DNA of 48,356 bases from the NCBI GenBank assembly GCA_030622135.1, contig JAUXGL010000007.1:1-48356 (forward strand). Direction: 5' to 3'. Below are positions 15,761 through 23,682 of this stretch, piece by piece. Position 1 is the first letter of the stretch. Every line of letters begins with the position of its first letter. The translations under genes and the position numbers were made by a program. This DNA is from Deltaproteobacteria bacterium (GTDB taxonomy: Bacteria > Myxococcota > B64-G9). The notes under the pieces are model-generated. The model was not told where the DNA came from. It ran no database searches and was given only the letters and a program-made list of their open reading frames with translations.

Positions 15761-18382
15761 GTGAAGCGGTTGAGTAGTTCCAAATCGGTCAAGCAGACGC
15801 CCATGATGCGTCAGTACGTGCAGGCCAAGGCTGAGTACCCCGACTGCATCCTTTTTTTTCGGTTGGGTGATTTCTACGAGATGTTCTTCGAGGATGCGGA
15901 GATTGCGTCCAAGATTTTGGACATTGCGCTTACCTCGCGCACCAAGGGTGAGGATTCCTACCCGATGTGCGGTATTCCTCACTTTTCGGCCAACGGGTAC
16001 ATCGCGAAGCTGGTGGAAGATGGTCACAAGGTGGCCGTATGCGACCAGGTGGAGGATGCCAAGCAGGCCAAGGGTATTGTAAAACGGAAAGTTACCCGGG
16101 TGGTATCGCCGGGAATGATCACCAATCCCGAGGATCTGGATGCCCGCGAGTCAAATTTCCTCGGCGGGATAGCACTGGACGAGGAGCATCCCGGTGGCCC
16201 GGTCGGTTTTTCCATTTTGGACGTTTCCACCGCCGACTACCGGGCAACCCAGGTGCCTTCTGCCGATGCATTGATGGATGAAATCGCCAGGGTTCGGCCC
16301 CGCGAGCTTCTCCTGCCCGTTTGGTTCGAGGGATCGGATCTGCATGAGCAAATGGAGAAGCGATTCGCGGACCTGTTTCTCCGGTTTGTTGCGCCGGATG
16401 AGGTCCAGGCACGGATGCCTGATCTCGATGATGCCGCTCTGTCCGGCCGGGACATGGGATTGGCGCTCAAGGCGGCCAAACTGGTCTTTTCCTATGTGAA
16501 TGCCTCCCTGCCGGGGACCCTGGAGCACGTTCGCAGGCTGGTTCCCTACCAGGTCGCCGATCATATGATTGTTGACGAGTATTCCCGTGCCAACCTGGAA
16601 CTTGTTCGCACCTCGATGGAAGGTCGGCGCAAGGGCTCCTTGCTGGACGTCCTGGATTGTACCTGCACTCCGATGGGGGCCAGGATGCTGGCCCAGTGGA
16701 TGCTCTATCCGCTGGTCGATCCGGAAAAAATCAACGAGCGCCTAGACGCCGTGGAGCAACTGCTCCAGGATGCCGTCTTGAGATCCGACCTGAAAATGCA
16801 TCTTTCCGGTGTGCGCGATATGGAAAGGCTTCTTGCCAAGGTTTCGGTCGGTCAGGCTACTCCGAGGGATCTGGGTAGTTTGCGGGATTCACTGCAGGCG
16901 TTGCCCGACTGGGCTGTGCTGGTGACCAGTGGTGCGGGAAAGCCGTTGGCCGGGATGATCGGGACGGTCGATCTCCTGGAGGACGTATCCGGCTCACTTC
17001 AAGAGACCTTGGTGGACGAGCCGCCGGCTGACCTCTCCGATGGAGGTGCCGTTCGCCCCGGTTGCAACGCGGAGTTGGATCGTTTTGTGGAGTTGGCCAT
17101 AGGCGGCAGGAAATTCATCGCCGAGCTGGAGCAAAAGGAAAAGAAGCAGACCGGCATCGCCTCGCTGAAGATACGGTACAACCGGGTATTCGGGTACTAC
17201 CTCGAGGTTACCAAGCCGAATATCCATCTGGTACCGGAGCATTACCGGCGCAAGCAGACCACCGCCAACGCCGAGCGATACGAGACCGACGAGTTGAATA
17301 GGCAGGCAGAGGCCATCTTCCGGGCGCAAGCAGACCGGGTAGCCCTGGAGCACAAGATCATCTCAAAGCTCATGGACCGGGTACGGGCCTGCGCCGCACG
17401 GATACTCGATATGGCTCAGAAGATCGCGACGTCGGATGTCCTGGCGTCACTGGCCGAGGTGGCCGGCTCCTTTTCTTACTGTCGTCCTCAGGTGGATGAT
17501 GGCGAGATCATTGACGTATCGGATGGCCGGCACCCGGTGGTGGAACAGGCTCTCGGCGGGGAGCGCTTCGTGCCCAACGACGTGCATTTGCGATGTTCCC
17601 AGGATCAGATCCTTATCATTACCGGTCCCAATATGGCCGGGAAATCCACTGTTATCAGACAGGTCGCCCTGATCGCCATTCTTTCGCAGATGGGATCCTA
17701 CGTGCCGGCGGCGGCCGCGCGGATAGGAATCGTCGATCGGATCTTCACCCGCATCGGGGCCGCCGACAACTTGGCTCGGGGACAGAGCACCTTCATGGTG
17801 GAGATGAACGAGACGGCGCATATTCTCGAAAACGCCACCCGCCGCAGCCTGATCGTGCTCGACGAGGTGGGGCGGGGTACCAGCACCTTCGACGGCTTGA
17901 GTATTGCCTGGGCGGTGGCCGAGTACCTTCACGACCGCGTTGGCGCCCGGACGCTCTTCGCCACGCATTACCACCAGTTGACGGATCTGGCGCTGACCAA
18001 GGAGAGGGTGACCAATTACACCATCCAGGTGCGGGAGTGGAAGGACAACATCGTGTTCCTCCGGCGCATGGTAAGAGGTATCTGCAACCGGTCCTACGGC
18101 ATCCAGGTCGGGAAGCTGGCCGGGTTGCCCGGGGAGGTTGTCGGTCGCGCCCGGGAGATTCTGGCCAACCTGGAAGGGCAGGAATACGACGAGGTGGGCT
18201 CGCCCCGTCTCTCCCGTATGCCCCAGTTGCCCCAGTCGGACCAATCCGCCGCGGGCCAATTGCAGCTTTTCTCCCCACCGACGCGCTCCGTGATCGAGGA
18301 AGAATTGGACAAACTGGATCTGGAGAACATCACGCCGATTGAAGCCTTGCAGATTCTCAATCGTTTCAAAGGAGAGCAATGA
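15761..18382 (+). CDS. mutS: DNA mismatch repair protein MutS
   Basis: The protein has 873 residues from GTG 15761; starts at 15758 or TTG 15740 are possible, but the purine-rich ribosome site 15742-15752 would fall inside the longer form. The mismatch-reading F-x-E motif is in GDFYEMFF (about residue 38). The C-terminal ABC ATPase has Walker A GPNMAGKST, the signature region, Walker B LIVLDEVGRGTSTFDG and the ATHYHQL switch. It recognises mismatches and recruits MutL, also encoded in this window. Its TGA overlaps the ATG of the amidase gene (ATGA). Confidence 0.97.
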   Translation: MKRLSSSKSVKQTPMMRQYVQAKAEYPDCILFFRLGDFYEMFFEDAEIASKILDIALTSRTKGEDSYPMCGIPHFSANGYIAKLVEDGHKVAVCDQVEDAKQAKGIVKRKVTRVVSPGMITNPEDLDARESNFLGGIALDEEHPGGPVGFSILDVSTADYRATQVPSADALMDEIARVRPRELLLPVWFEGSDLHEQMEKRFADLFLRFVAPDEVQARMPDLDDAALSGRDMGLALKAAKLVFSYVNASLPGTLEHVRRLVPYQVADHMIVDEYSRANLELVRTSMEGRRKGSLLDVLDCTCTPMGARMLAQWMLYPLVDPEKINERLDAVEQLLQDAVLRSDLKMHLSGVRDMERLLAKVSVGQATPRDLGSLRDSLQALPDWAVLVTSGAGKPLAGMIGTVDLLEDVSGSLQETLVDEPPADLSDGGAVRPGCNAELDRFVELAIGGRKFIAELEQKEKKQTGIASLKIRYNRVFGYYLEVTKPNIHLVPEHYRRKQTTANAERYETDELNRQAEAIFRAQADRVALEHKIISKLMDRVRACAARILDMAQKIATSDVLASLAEVAGSFSYCRPQVDDGEIIDVSDGRHPVVEQALGGERFVPNDVHLRCSQDQILIITGPNMAGKSTVIRQVALIAILSQMGSYVPAAAARIGIVDRIFTRIGAADNLARGQSTFMVEMNETAHILENATRRSLIVLDEVGRGTSTFDGLSIAWAVAEYLHDRVGARTLFATHYHQLTDLALTKERVTNYTIQVREWKDNIVFLRRMVRGICNRSYGIQVGKLAGLPGEVVGRAREILANLEGQEYDEVGSPRLSRMPQLPQSDQSAAGQLQLFSPPTRSVIEEELDKLDLENITPIEALQILNRFKGEQ

Positions 18383-20151
18383 GCAAGGTCATGAACAGGT
18401 ACACGCACAGGTTTTTACTCGCCCTGATTCTTATGGTGGGATTGCAGTCGCAGGGCCCCGCCCGGGCGGGCGCGCCGCCGTACGAGGCTGACTATCAGCA
18501 GGCCCGGAACACGTTCTACCGCTTCCGCGACGACGAAGAGAAGAAGAAGTTCAGACACAACTGGCAAAACCTGGCCGAAAAATTCGTAAAAATCGCGGAG
18601 AAGTACCCCGATTCGCCCCGGGCTCCCGACGCCCTGTTCACCGCCGGTCGCCTGTACCACGACCTGTATCTCATTTCGAGGGTGGCTGACGATCTGGATA
18701 GCTCCATTACTTTCTTCCGGCGCCTGGTGAACAAGTTTCCCCAAAACCACCTGGCCGACGATGCCCAGCTATTTGTGGCCCTCAAGTGGGTGGAGTTTGA
18801 TAAGAGCCCGGAAGATGCCCGCAAGGAGTTGCGCTACCTGGTCGAGCAGTTCCCGGAAGGAGACGCCACCCCCAAGGCTCGCCTGATGCTGGAGGATCTC
18901 GGGGGACTGCCGGCCGAGGATGAAAAAAAGCCCGAAAAGAAGACGGAGAAGAAGCCTAAGGATAAGCCCAAGAAGAAGGAGGTTGCCAAGAAGCCGGGTA
19001 GGCCGGTCCTCGAAAAGATCCGGCACTGGTCCAATCCCGGATACACGCGGATTGCCCTGTACACTCGCACCCGGGCCGGCTACAAGGTGGGCAAGCTCGC
19101 TGCCGACAAGAAGAGAAACCTGCCTCATCGCCTGTATATCGATGTGTTGGAAGCCAAGGCCGGTTCCGATCTTCCCGCGTCAATCGCGGTCGAAGACAGT
19201 GTAGTCCGCAACATTCGTTATGCCGAGAGGGAAGGGGGCTTCATCCGGGTGGTGGTCGACCTGGACAAAGATCGTCAGCATCGCGTTTTTCCCATGGACG
19301 ACCCGGCCCGGGTGGTTTTGGACATCACCGCGAGCGAAGACACTGTTGCCAAGGTGATTGGAAAGAAGCTTCAGAAAAAGAAGAAAAAGTCACCGAAGAA
19401 GAAGGTGAAAGAACTGAAGGCGAAGAGCAAGCCGGGCGAATCCCTGTCCATGCTGGTGGGGTTGAAGGTCAAAAGGATTGTCATCGATCCGGGTCATGGC
19501 GGGAGAGATCCGGGCGCCATTGGTCCCAAGGGAACTTTGGAGAAGGATATGGTGCTCGACGTCGCCAGGCGCCTTAAGAAATTATTAGATAAGAAATTGA
19601 ATTTGGAGGTTTTACTTACCCGTAATTCCGACCGCTCTATGGCACTTGAAGCGCGTACCGCGTTTGCCAACAAGCGGGAGGCGGACCTTTTTGTCTCCAT
19701 TCATTTCAATGCCCATCGGAACCGCAAATTCCGGGGGGTCGAAACCTTCTATCTGGATCTGACCAACGACCGGTACAGCATCAAGCTGGCTGCCCGGGAG
19801 AACGCCACCAGTGAGAAGGCCATTTCCGACCTGAAGTACATCCTGGCCGATCTGGCCCTGAAATCCCACGTGGACGACTCCATTCTTCTCAGCCGCCTGA
19901 TACAGAAAGCCATGGTCGGAAAGTTGCGGCGGAAGCACAAGGCGGTTCGCGATCTAGGGGTGAAGCCGGCCCTGTTCTACGTGCTAATCGGAGCCCGCAT
20001 GCCCTCGATTCTCATCGAGGGCTCGTTTATCACCAATCCGATGGAAGAAAAGCGCATCCGCACGAAATCATACCGCCAGCGGCTGGCCGAAGGCATCTTC
20101 ACCGGCATCAAGAATTTCATAAACGAGCGCGAGAAGCTCCTAAAGCCTTGA
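18379..20151 (+). CDS. N-acetylmuramoyl-L-alanine amidase with TPR-like and AMIN domains
   Basis: The 590-residue exported protein has, in order: a signal peptide ending near GPARAGA; a helical repeat of the Tol-Pal/CpoB type (about 35-165) with YPDSPRAPDALF; a Lys-rich linker; an AMIN peptidoglycan/envelope-targeting domain (about 210-320); a second Lys-rich linker; and an Amidase_3 catalytic domain (about 365-585). The zinc and catalytic residues are visible in DPGHGG, the Glu of GTLEKD, SIHFNAH and ILIEGSF. It cleaves the amide bond between MurNAc and the stem peptide, usually at division. The overlap with mutS indicates coupling. The usual AmiC regulation by an inserted helix in the catalytic domain is plausible (about residues 480-520) but not proven. 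Confidence 0.92.
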   Translation: MSKVMNRYTHRFLLALILMVGLQSQGPARAGAPPYEADYQQARNTFYRFRDDEEKKKFRHNWQNLAEKFVKIAEKYPDSPRAPDALFTAGRLYHDLYLISRVADDLDSSITFFRRLVNKFPQNHLADDAQLFVALKWVEFDKSPEDARKELRYLVEQFPEGDATPKARLMLEDLGGLPAEDEKKPEKKTEKKPKDKPKKKEVAKKPGRPVLEKIRHWSNPGYTRIALYTRTRAGYKVGKLAADKKRNLPHRLYIDVLEAKAGSDLPASIAVEDSVVRNIRYAEREGGFIRVVVDLDKDRQHRVFPMDDPARVVLDITASEDTVAKVIGKKLQKKKKKSPKKKVKELKAKSKPGESLSMLVGLKVKRIVIDPGHGGRDPGAIGPKGTLEKDMVLDVARRLKKLLDKKLNLEVLLTRNSDRSMALEARTAFANKREADLFVSIHFNAHRNRKFRGVETFYLDLTNDRYSIKLAARENATSEKAISDLKYILADLALKSHVDDSILLSRLIQKAMVGKLRRKHKAVRDLGVKPALFYVLIGARMPSILIEGSFITNPMEEKRIRTKSYRQRLAEGIFTGIKNFINEREKLLKP

Positions 20152-20194
20152 TATTTACGAACCTTACGTTACCTCCGTCCCCTAACAGGTCTGT

Positions 20195-20224
20195 GCTTGA
20201 CAGCACCTCGCTTGACAGCACCTC
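20195..20224. repeat. Tandem 15-bp repeat carrying TTGACA
   Basis: The unit GCTTGACAGCACCTC occurs twice in direct contact (20195-20209 and 20210-20224). Each copy includes a perfect TTGACA; only the second lies 17 bases from a usable -10. Confidence 0.7.
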
Positions 20225-20255
20225 GCCGACAGATTAACATTGATGTTAATCTGTC
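20212..20255 (+). promoter_or_regulatory. Promoter with embedded perfect 13-bp-arm operator
   Basis: TTGACA (20212-20217), 17 bases and TAACAT (20235-20240) form a promoter. Its -10 lies inside a perfect inverted repeat: GACAGATTAACAT (20228-20240), a TG centre, and ATGTTAATCTGTC (20243-20255). A repressor bound here would block the -10. A strong ribosome site (GGAGGTGGAGG, 20261-20271) follows, but the nearest ATG (20283) opens a frame of only four codons, so no gene body is present behind it. Confidence 0.65.
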
Positions 20256-20348
20256 ACCTTGGAGGTGGAGGCGCATATCTCGATGCCCATTGGCTAGCAG
20301 AAAATTGTAACCGATTGACACGACTGTTTTATACTAGGGAGTAATAAA

Positions 20349-20513
20349 ATGGAACCGACAGAAAAAAGACAGGAACCTGAGATTGCAGCCTCGCAGGAAA
20401 ACAAGGCTGAAAAGCCACTAAACGACAAGCAGAAGAAATGGGCTGAAGACGCAAAAAAGAGGTCTGTAACCTTCCTCAACCAGCTGCGAAATCGAAGGTC
20501 TCTGCGAATCTGA
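20349..20513 (+). CDS. Small charged protein upstream of the dGTPase-like gene
   Basis: This 54-codon frame begins MEPTEKRQEPEIAA and is rich in Lys, Glu and Gln up to about residue 40, then basic (LRNRRSLRI). It has GGGAG seven bases before the ATG. It recalls no known family. A TATACT (20330-20335) overlaps the region just ahead, so the promoter position is unclear. The gene ends 49 bases before the HD hydrolase gene and is probably co-transcribed with it. Confidence 0.4.
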   Translation: MEPTEKRQEPEIAASQENKAEKPLNDKQKKWAEDAKKRSVTFLNQLRNRRSLRI

Positions 20514-20562
20514 CTTTGCGCCAAAGAAAACCACTACAGCATAAACATTCGGGGGACCCTCA

Positions 20563-21738
20563 ATGACTGAGGAGCAAGAGCCCAAGTTACTGGCCCGGAG
20601 AGTGACGAGAACTGAGGAATCCCTCGGGGGCCGAAGCAATTACTTTCGAGACTACACAGCATTGTTGCATTCAGAGGCCTTCCGTAGACTTCGGCACAAG
20701 ACGCAGGTTTTCTTCCACGCTGAGGCGGAACCAATTTGCACAAGGCTAGAGCATGCCTTGGTTGTGTCATCAATCTCGATGACAGTAGCCAAAGCGCTAG
20801 GCCTCGATCAAGAGCTGGCGATGGCGATCGGGATTGGCCATGATTTTGGGCACCCACCATTTGGCCACGCCGGTGAGGAAGCGATTCAGAGCCTCAGGCT
20901 TGGTCACCTCAGTGCATTCCACCACGAAACCCACGGAGCAAGAGTCGTTGAACACCTGGAACAGAAGGGTCAGGGGTTGAATCTCACCTATGCTGTCAGA
21001 GATGGGATCGCTCACCACTGCGGAGAATCGAATAGTCTACTGATCGAACCACGTATCGGAGTTTTGACGGAAGAGGCTCTGTACGATACCTCGTTGATGC
21101 CGGCGACGCCAGAGGGGTGCATCGTCCGCATCGCTGACAGGATATCTTTCATCGGTAGAGACCTTGTGGACGCCGTCTATGCAGACATTATCAACGCCGA
21201 CGATGTACCAAAGGGACCGCTGAACAAGATAGGCTGCCTGGGAAAATGCCCAAAAGACGATCCGATTGCCTTCAACAGTGCCATCATCAACTACTTCACA
21301 AGAGACATGATGAAAACCAGTCGGAACGATGGTAGCTGGTCCATTGGCTTTAGCGAGGGTGCACAGAAGGTCATGGATAGCCTGTACAAATACAGCTACA
21401 AAGAGCTATACAAAGACGACATGGTGGGTCGAGAGAAAGTGAAGGTACAGGAGGTCCTCAAGACAATTCACAGGGGCTTAAAGGGATTTTACGATGAATT
21501 CACCAAGGATGAATTTGATTTGGCTCCACTCAGAGAATACGTGAAGGGAGGCGTCCCTAGAGACCACGTTCCTGGCCGGCTTGGCATATTCCTGCAGGAT
21601 CATGCGGTCCTATACCTAGGCATTGAAGATGAAGACCACAGAAGAAACCAGGCCCTTGTTGATTATATCGCGAGGCTTACCGACACCGAAGCGATGCGTG
21701 ACTACCTAGATCTTGTCCTGCCGAAGCAACTCATCTAG
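20563..21738 (+). CDS. dgt: dGTPase-family HD-domain dNTP triphosphohydrolase
   Basis: The 391-residue protein belongs to the dNTP triphosphohydrolase group of HD hydrolases. Metal ligands are visible as H64 (RLEHALVV), H93-D94 (GHDFGHPPFGHAGEEA) and a later Asp in VRIADRISFIGRD. The N-terminal RSNYFRDYTALLHSEAFRRLRHKTQVF is the usual nucleotide-binding entry. It hydrolyses dNTPs (classically dGTP) to the nucleoside and triphosphate. Relatives can protect against phage by draining dNTPs, so a defence role is possible. Base composition is visibly lower in GC than the surrounding core genes, which suggests transfer. Housekeeping dNTP control is the alternative. Confidence 0.85.
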   Translation: MTEEQEPKLLARRVTRTEESLGGRSNYFRDYTALLHSEAFRRLRHKTQVFFHAEAEPICTRLEHALVVSSISMTVAKALGLDQELAMAIGIGHDFGHPPFGHAGEEAIQSLRLGHLSAFHHETHGARVVEHLEQKGQGLNLTYAVRDGIAHHCGESNSLLIEPRIGVLTEEALYDTSLMPATPEGCIVRIADRISFIGRDLVDAVYADIINADDVPKGPLNKIGCLGKCPKDDPIAFNSAIINYFTRDMMKTSRNDGSWSIGFSEGAQKVMDSLYKYSYKELYKDDMVGREKVKVQEVLKTIHRGLKGFYDEFTKDEFDLAPLREYVKGGVPRDHVPGRLGIFLQDHAVLYLGIEDEDHRRNQALVDYIARLTDTEAMRDYLDLVLPKQLI

Positions 21739-21861
21739 AACACCACCACCCGTCGTAGGGTCCACCTCACCCATTGACGCTCCCGTTGACGTTCCCTCAG
21801 ACGCGGCGCATGTCGAAAGTCCCTATTGCATTTGCGTGAGTTTGGGAGTATTCAAAGGTCC

Positions 21862-22161
21862 ATGAAGAAACGACATGTTGCAGCAGTGGTCATTGGTCTT
21901 ACTGCGATCGTCATGGCGGTCATTGGAGGAGGTCTGGGTCTGCTTGTAGAATCCTTTAGTGCTTCCTTTATCGGTGGAAGCTTAGGAGTAGTTCTTGGGT
22001 TGTTAGCAGTTATTCTTTGCGCTAGTGGCCGTGGGTCTACTAATGAAGGAAACGACGTGCGCAGGCACGGATTCCTGGCCGGAATCGTAAGTATACTCAT
22101 GGGTCTCGCTGCACTGATCCCGTTTTTCCTGGCCATTTTAGGCATCGCGCGTATAAGCTAG
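21862..22161 (+). CDS. Small hydrophobic membrane protein
   Basis: The 99-residue protein has three predicted membrane helices (about 6-30, 34-58 and 74-98) with a short polar loop (GRGSTNEGNDVRRHG) between the second and third. The ATG at 21862 is preceded by AAAGG; an in-frame TTG at 21826 would add 12 residues but lacks a ribosome site. No family is recognised. It lies in the AT-richer segment and converges on the lipoprotein gene of the sigma/caspase operon. Confidence 0.55.
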   Translation: MKKRHVAAVVIGLTAIVMAVIGGGLGLLVESFSASFIGGSLGVVLGLLAVILCASGRGSTNEGNDVRRHGFLAGIVSILMGLAALIPFFLAILGIARIS

Positions 22162-22190
22162 CCTTACTACATTTATAATCTCTACTTCTA

Positions 22191-23672
22191 TTACTCTTCT
22201 ATTTGATAACTTATCACTATGTTGCCCAAAGCGAAGCGGATCGTGCCGTCCGATGAGGTTACCAGGTTGGAGCTGAGGCTCCAGGTATGAGGAAGCTCAC
22301 CCATTTTTAAGACAGGCTCGCCTAAATCGTTTACAATCCACAAATCGAGGTCACCAGTCAACAGGGCAAAACCGCCGTTCGGCCGCGGGACCGCGTCGGT
22401 GATGCCTTTTTCTGGCGCCAGTGCCCAGATTTCTTGGTCACTTTCGAAGTCATAGAGTCTGATCGTCTCTTGGGTGACCAGGAACACTCGTTCCTCTCCT
22501 GCGAATGCGATAGAATTCGCCAGATCGGTATCCATGAGATCGATCGATATGGTCGGAAGCAATGATCCATCGTTGGTCAATATCCTGTGTAGCTGACCGG
22601 TTGATAAATCGAGAATAACGGCCCTATGGCCGTCATCACTCAGAGCCCATAGGGAAATATATGCGGAACTAAGTGCATTGATTGTCAAATCTGTTGTTTT
22701 CTGGCTGATTGAAGGGCCGGGACCGACAACCGCAATTTGCACGTTTTTGTTTAGGTACCACACAGGTAATCCAAGAACAATATACTCTCCCCCTTCCGAT
22801 TGTCTGAACGGCCCCACTGGTTGGAAGTCTACTTCTATTTTTTGGACATCACCGAAATCCGGATCGAAGAACCAGATCGCGGGATCGTTCTGTTGAGCCA
22901 TCATGATTCTATTCGGATCGGCGGCATCTACGATGTCCACGGGTTCTTCGCCCGTTTGCATGGTAGCCATTTCGATCCCGTTGAAGTACGGCCAAAGATC
23001 GGATTTTCTCAGTCGGTATAATGTCCCGCTATGGTTCACGCACACCGGAGCGGTACAATCACCCCAAAAGAAGATCGAATCCTGTGCCAATCGTACAGAA
23101 CCTCGCCGGTTGAATACGTTGAATTGAGGCCAGTATCCTTCTTCTTCTGACTTGATGTGTAGCCCGTCTTTACAAATCGTAAGCTGCCGATTTGAGAGAG
23201 GTCCGGTATGGAGATGGCGAACCTCTGAGTGAAACCCAACCACGGTGTCGAAGGGAGAAAGATGCACGTAATGATAGGGACTTTCGATTGGTTTGAAATA
23301 GCCAAGGCAAGAGAGTCTAGCCTTTAGGTCAATAGCTTTGCGCTGCATCGGTTCGGAGAACAGATTTTCAAGTAACAGTAGCACGGGTATTTCGAATCGA
23401 TATTTATGGTCCCGGCTCGTAGATTGGGGTTGTTCTTCGGCAATTATCTCCAGGTTGTTTGCAAGAAGAACAATGTGTTCGACATTATTGCAGTTCTTCA
23501 CCTGAATCTCGATAGACACAGTCGATCCGGGCTGGTGCCACTCCGTATCATTTGCCGGACTGATAAATTCGATCTCCGGATACGGGCCACCTACATGTTC
23601 ACCGAGTGGATCGCAAGATCCAATGATGAACACGACCAGAAGAATTGAATATGGTAGGCTTGGTTTTATCAT
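22191..23672 (-). CDS. Lipoprotein with probable beta-propeller (last gene of sigma/caspase operon)
   Basis: The 493-residue protein has a lipoprotein signal with lipobox IGSC at about residue 20. The N-terminal part (about 30-130) looks like an Ig/beta-sandwich (VSIEIQVKN). From about residue 150 there are repeated short beta blades of the type VFLVTQETIRLYDFESDQ and FALLTGDLDLWIVND, consistent with a WD/YVTN-type propeller. No catalytic motif is seen. AGGAGA precedes the ATG, overlapping the stop of the caspase gene ten bases upstream. It is probably anchored in the outer membrane or periplasm and may be a partner, sensor or substrate-binding unit of the caspase; this is inferred only from the operon. 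Confidence 0.75.
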   Translation of the reverse strand: MIKPSLPYSILLVVFIIGSCDPLGEHVGGPYPEIEFISPANDTEWHQPGSTVSIEIQVKNCNNVEHIVLLANNLEIIAEEQPQSTSRDHKYRFEIPVLLLLENLFSEPMQRKAIDLKARLSCLGYFKPIESPYHYVHLSPFDTVVGFHSEVRHLHTGPLSNRQLTICKDGLHIKSEEEGYWPQFNVFNRRGSVRLAQDSIFFWGDCTAPVCVNHSGTLYRLRKSDLWPYFNGIEMATMQTGEEPVDIVDAADPNRIMMAQQNDPAIWFFDPDFGDVQKIEVDFQPVGPFRQSEGGEYIVLGLPVWYLNKNVQIAVVGPGPSISQKTTDLTINALSSAYISLWALSDDGHRAVILDLSTGQLHRILTNDGSLLPTISIDLMDTDLANSIAFAGEERVFLVTQETIRLYDFESDQEIWALAPEKGITDAVPRPNGGFALLTGDLDLWIVNDLGEPVLKMGELPHTWSLSSNLVTSSDGTIRFALGNIVISYQIEE

Positions 23673-23682
23673 CGGTATTCTC

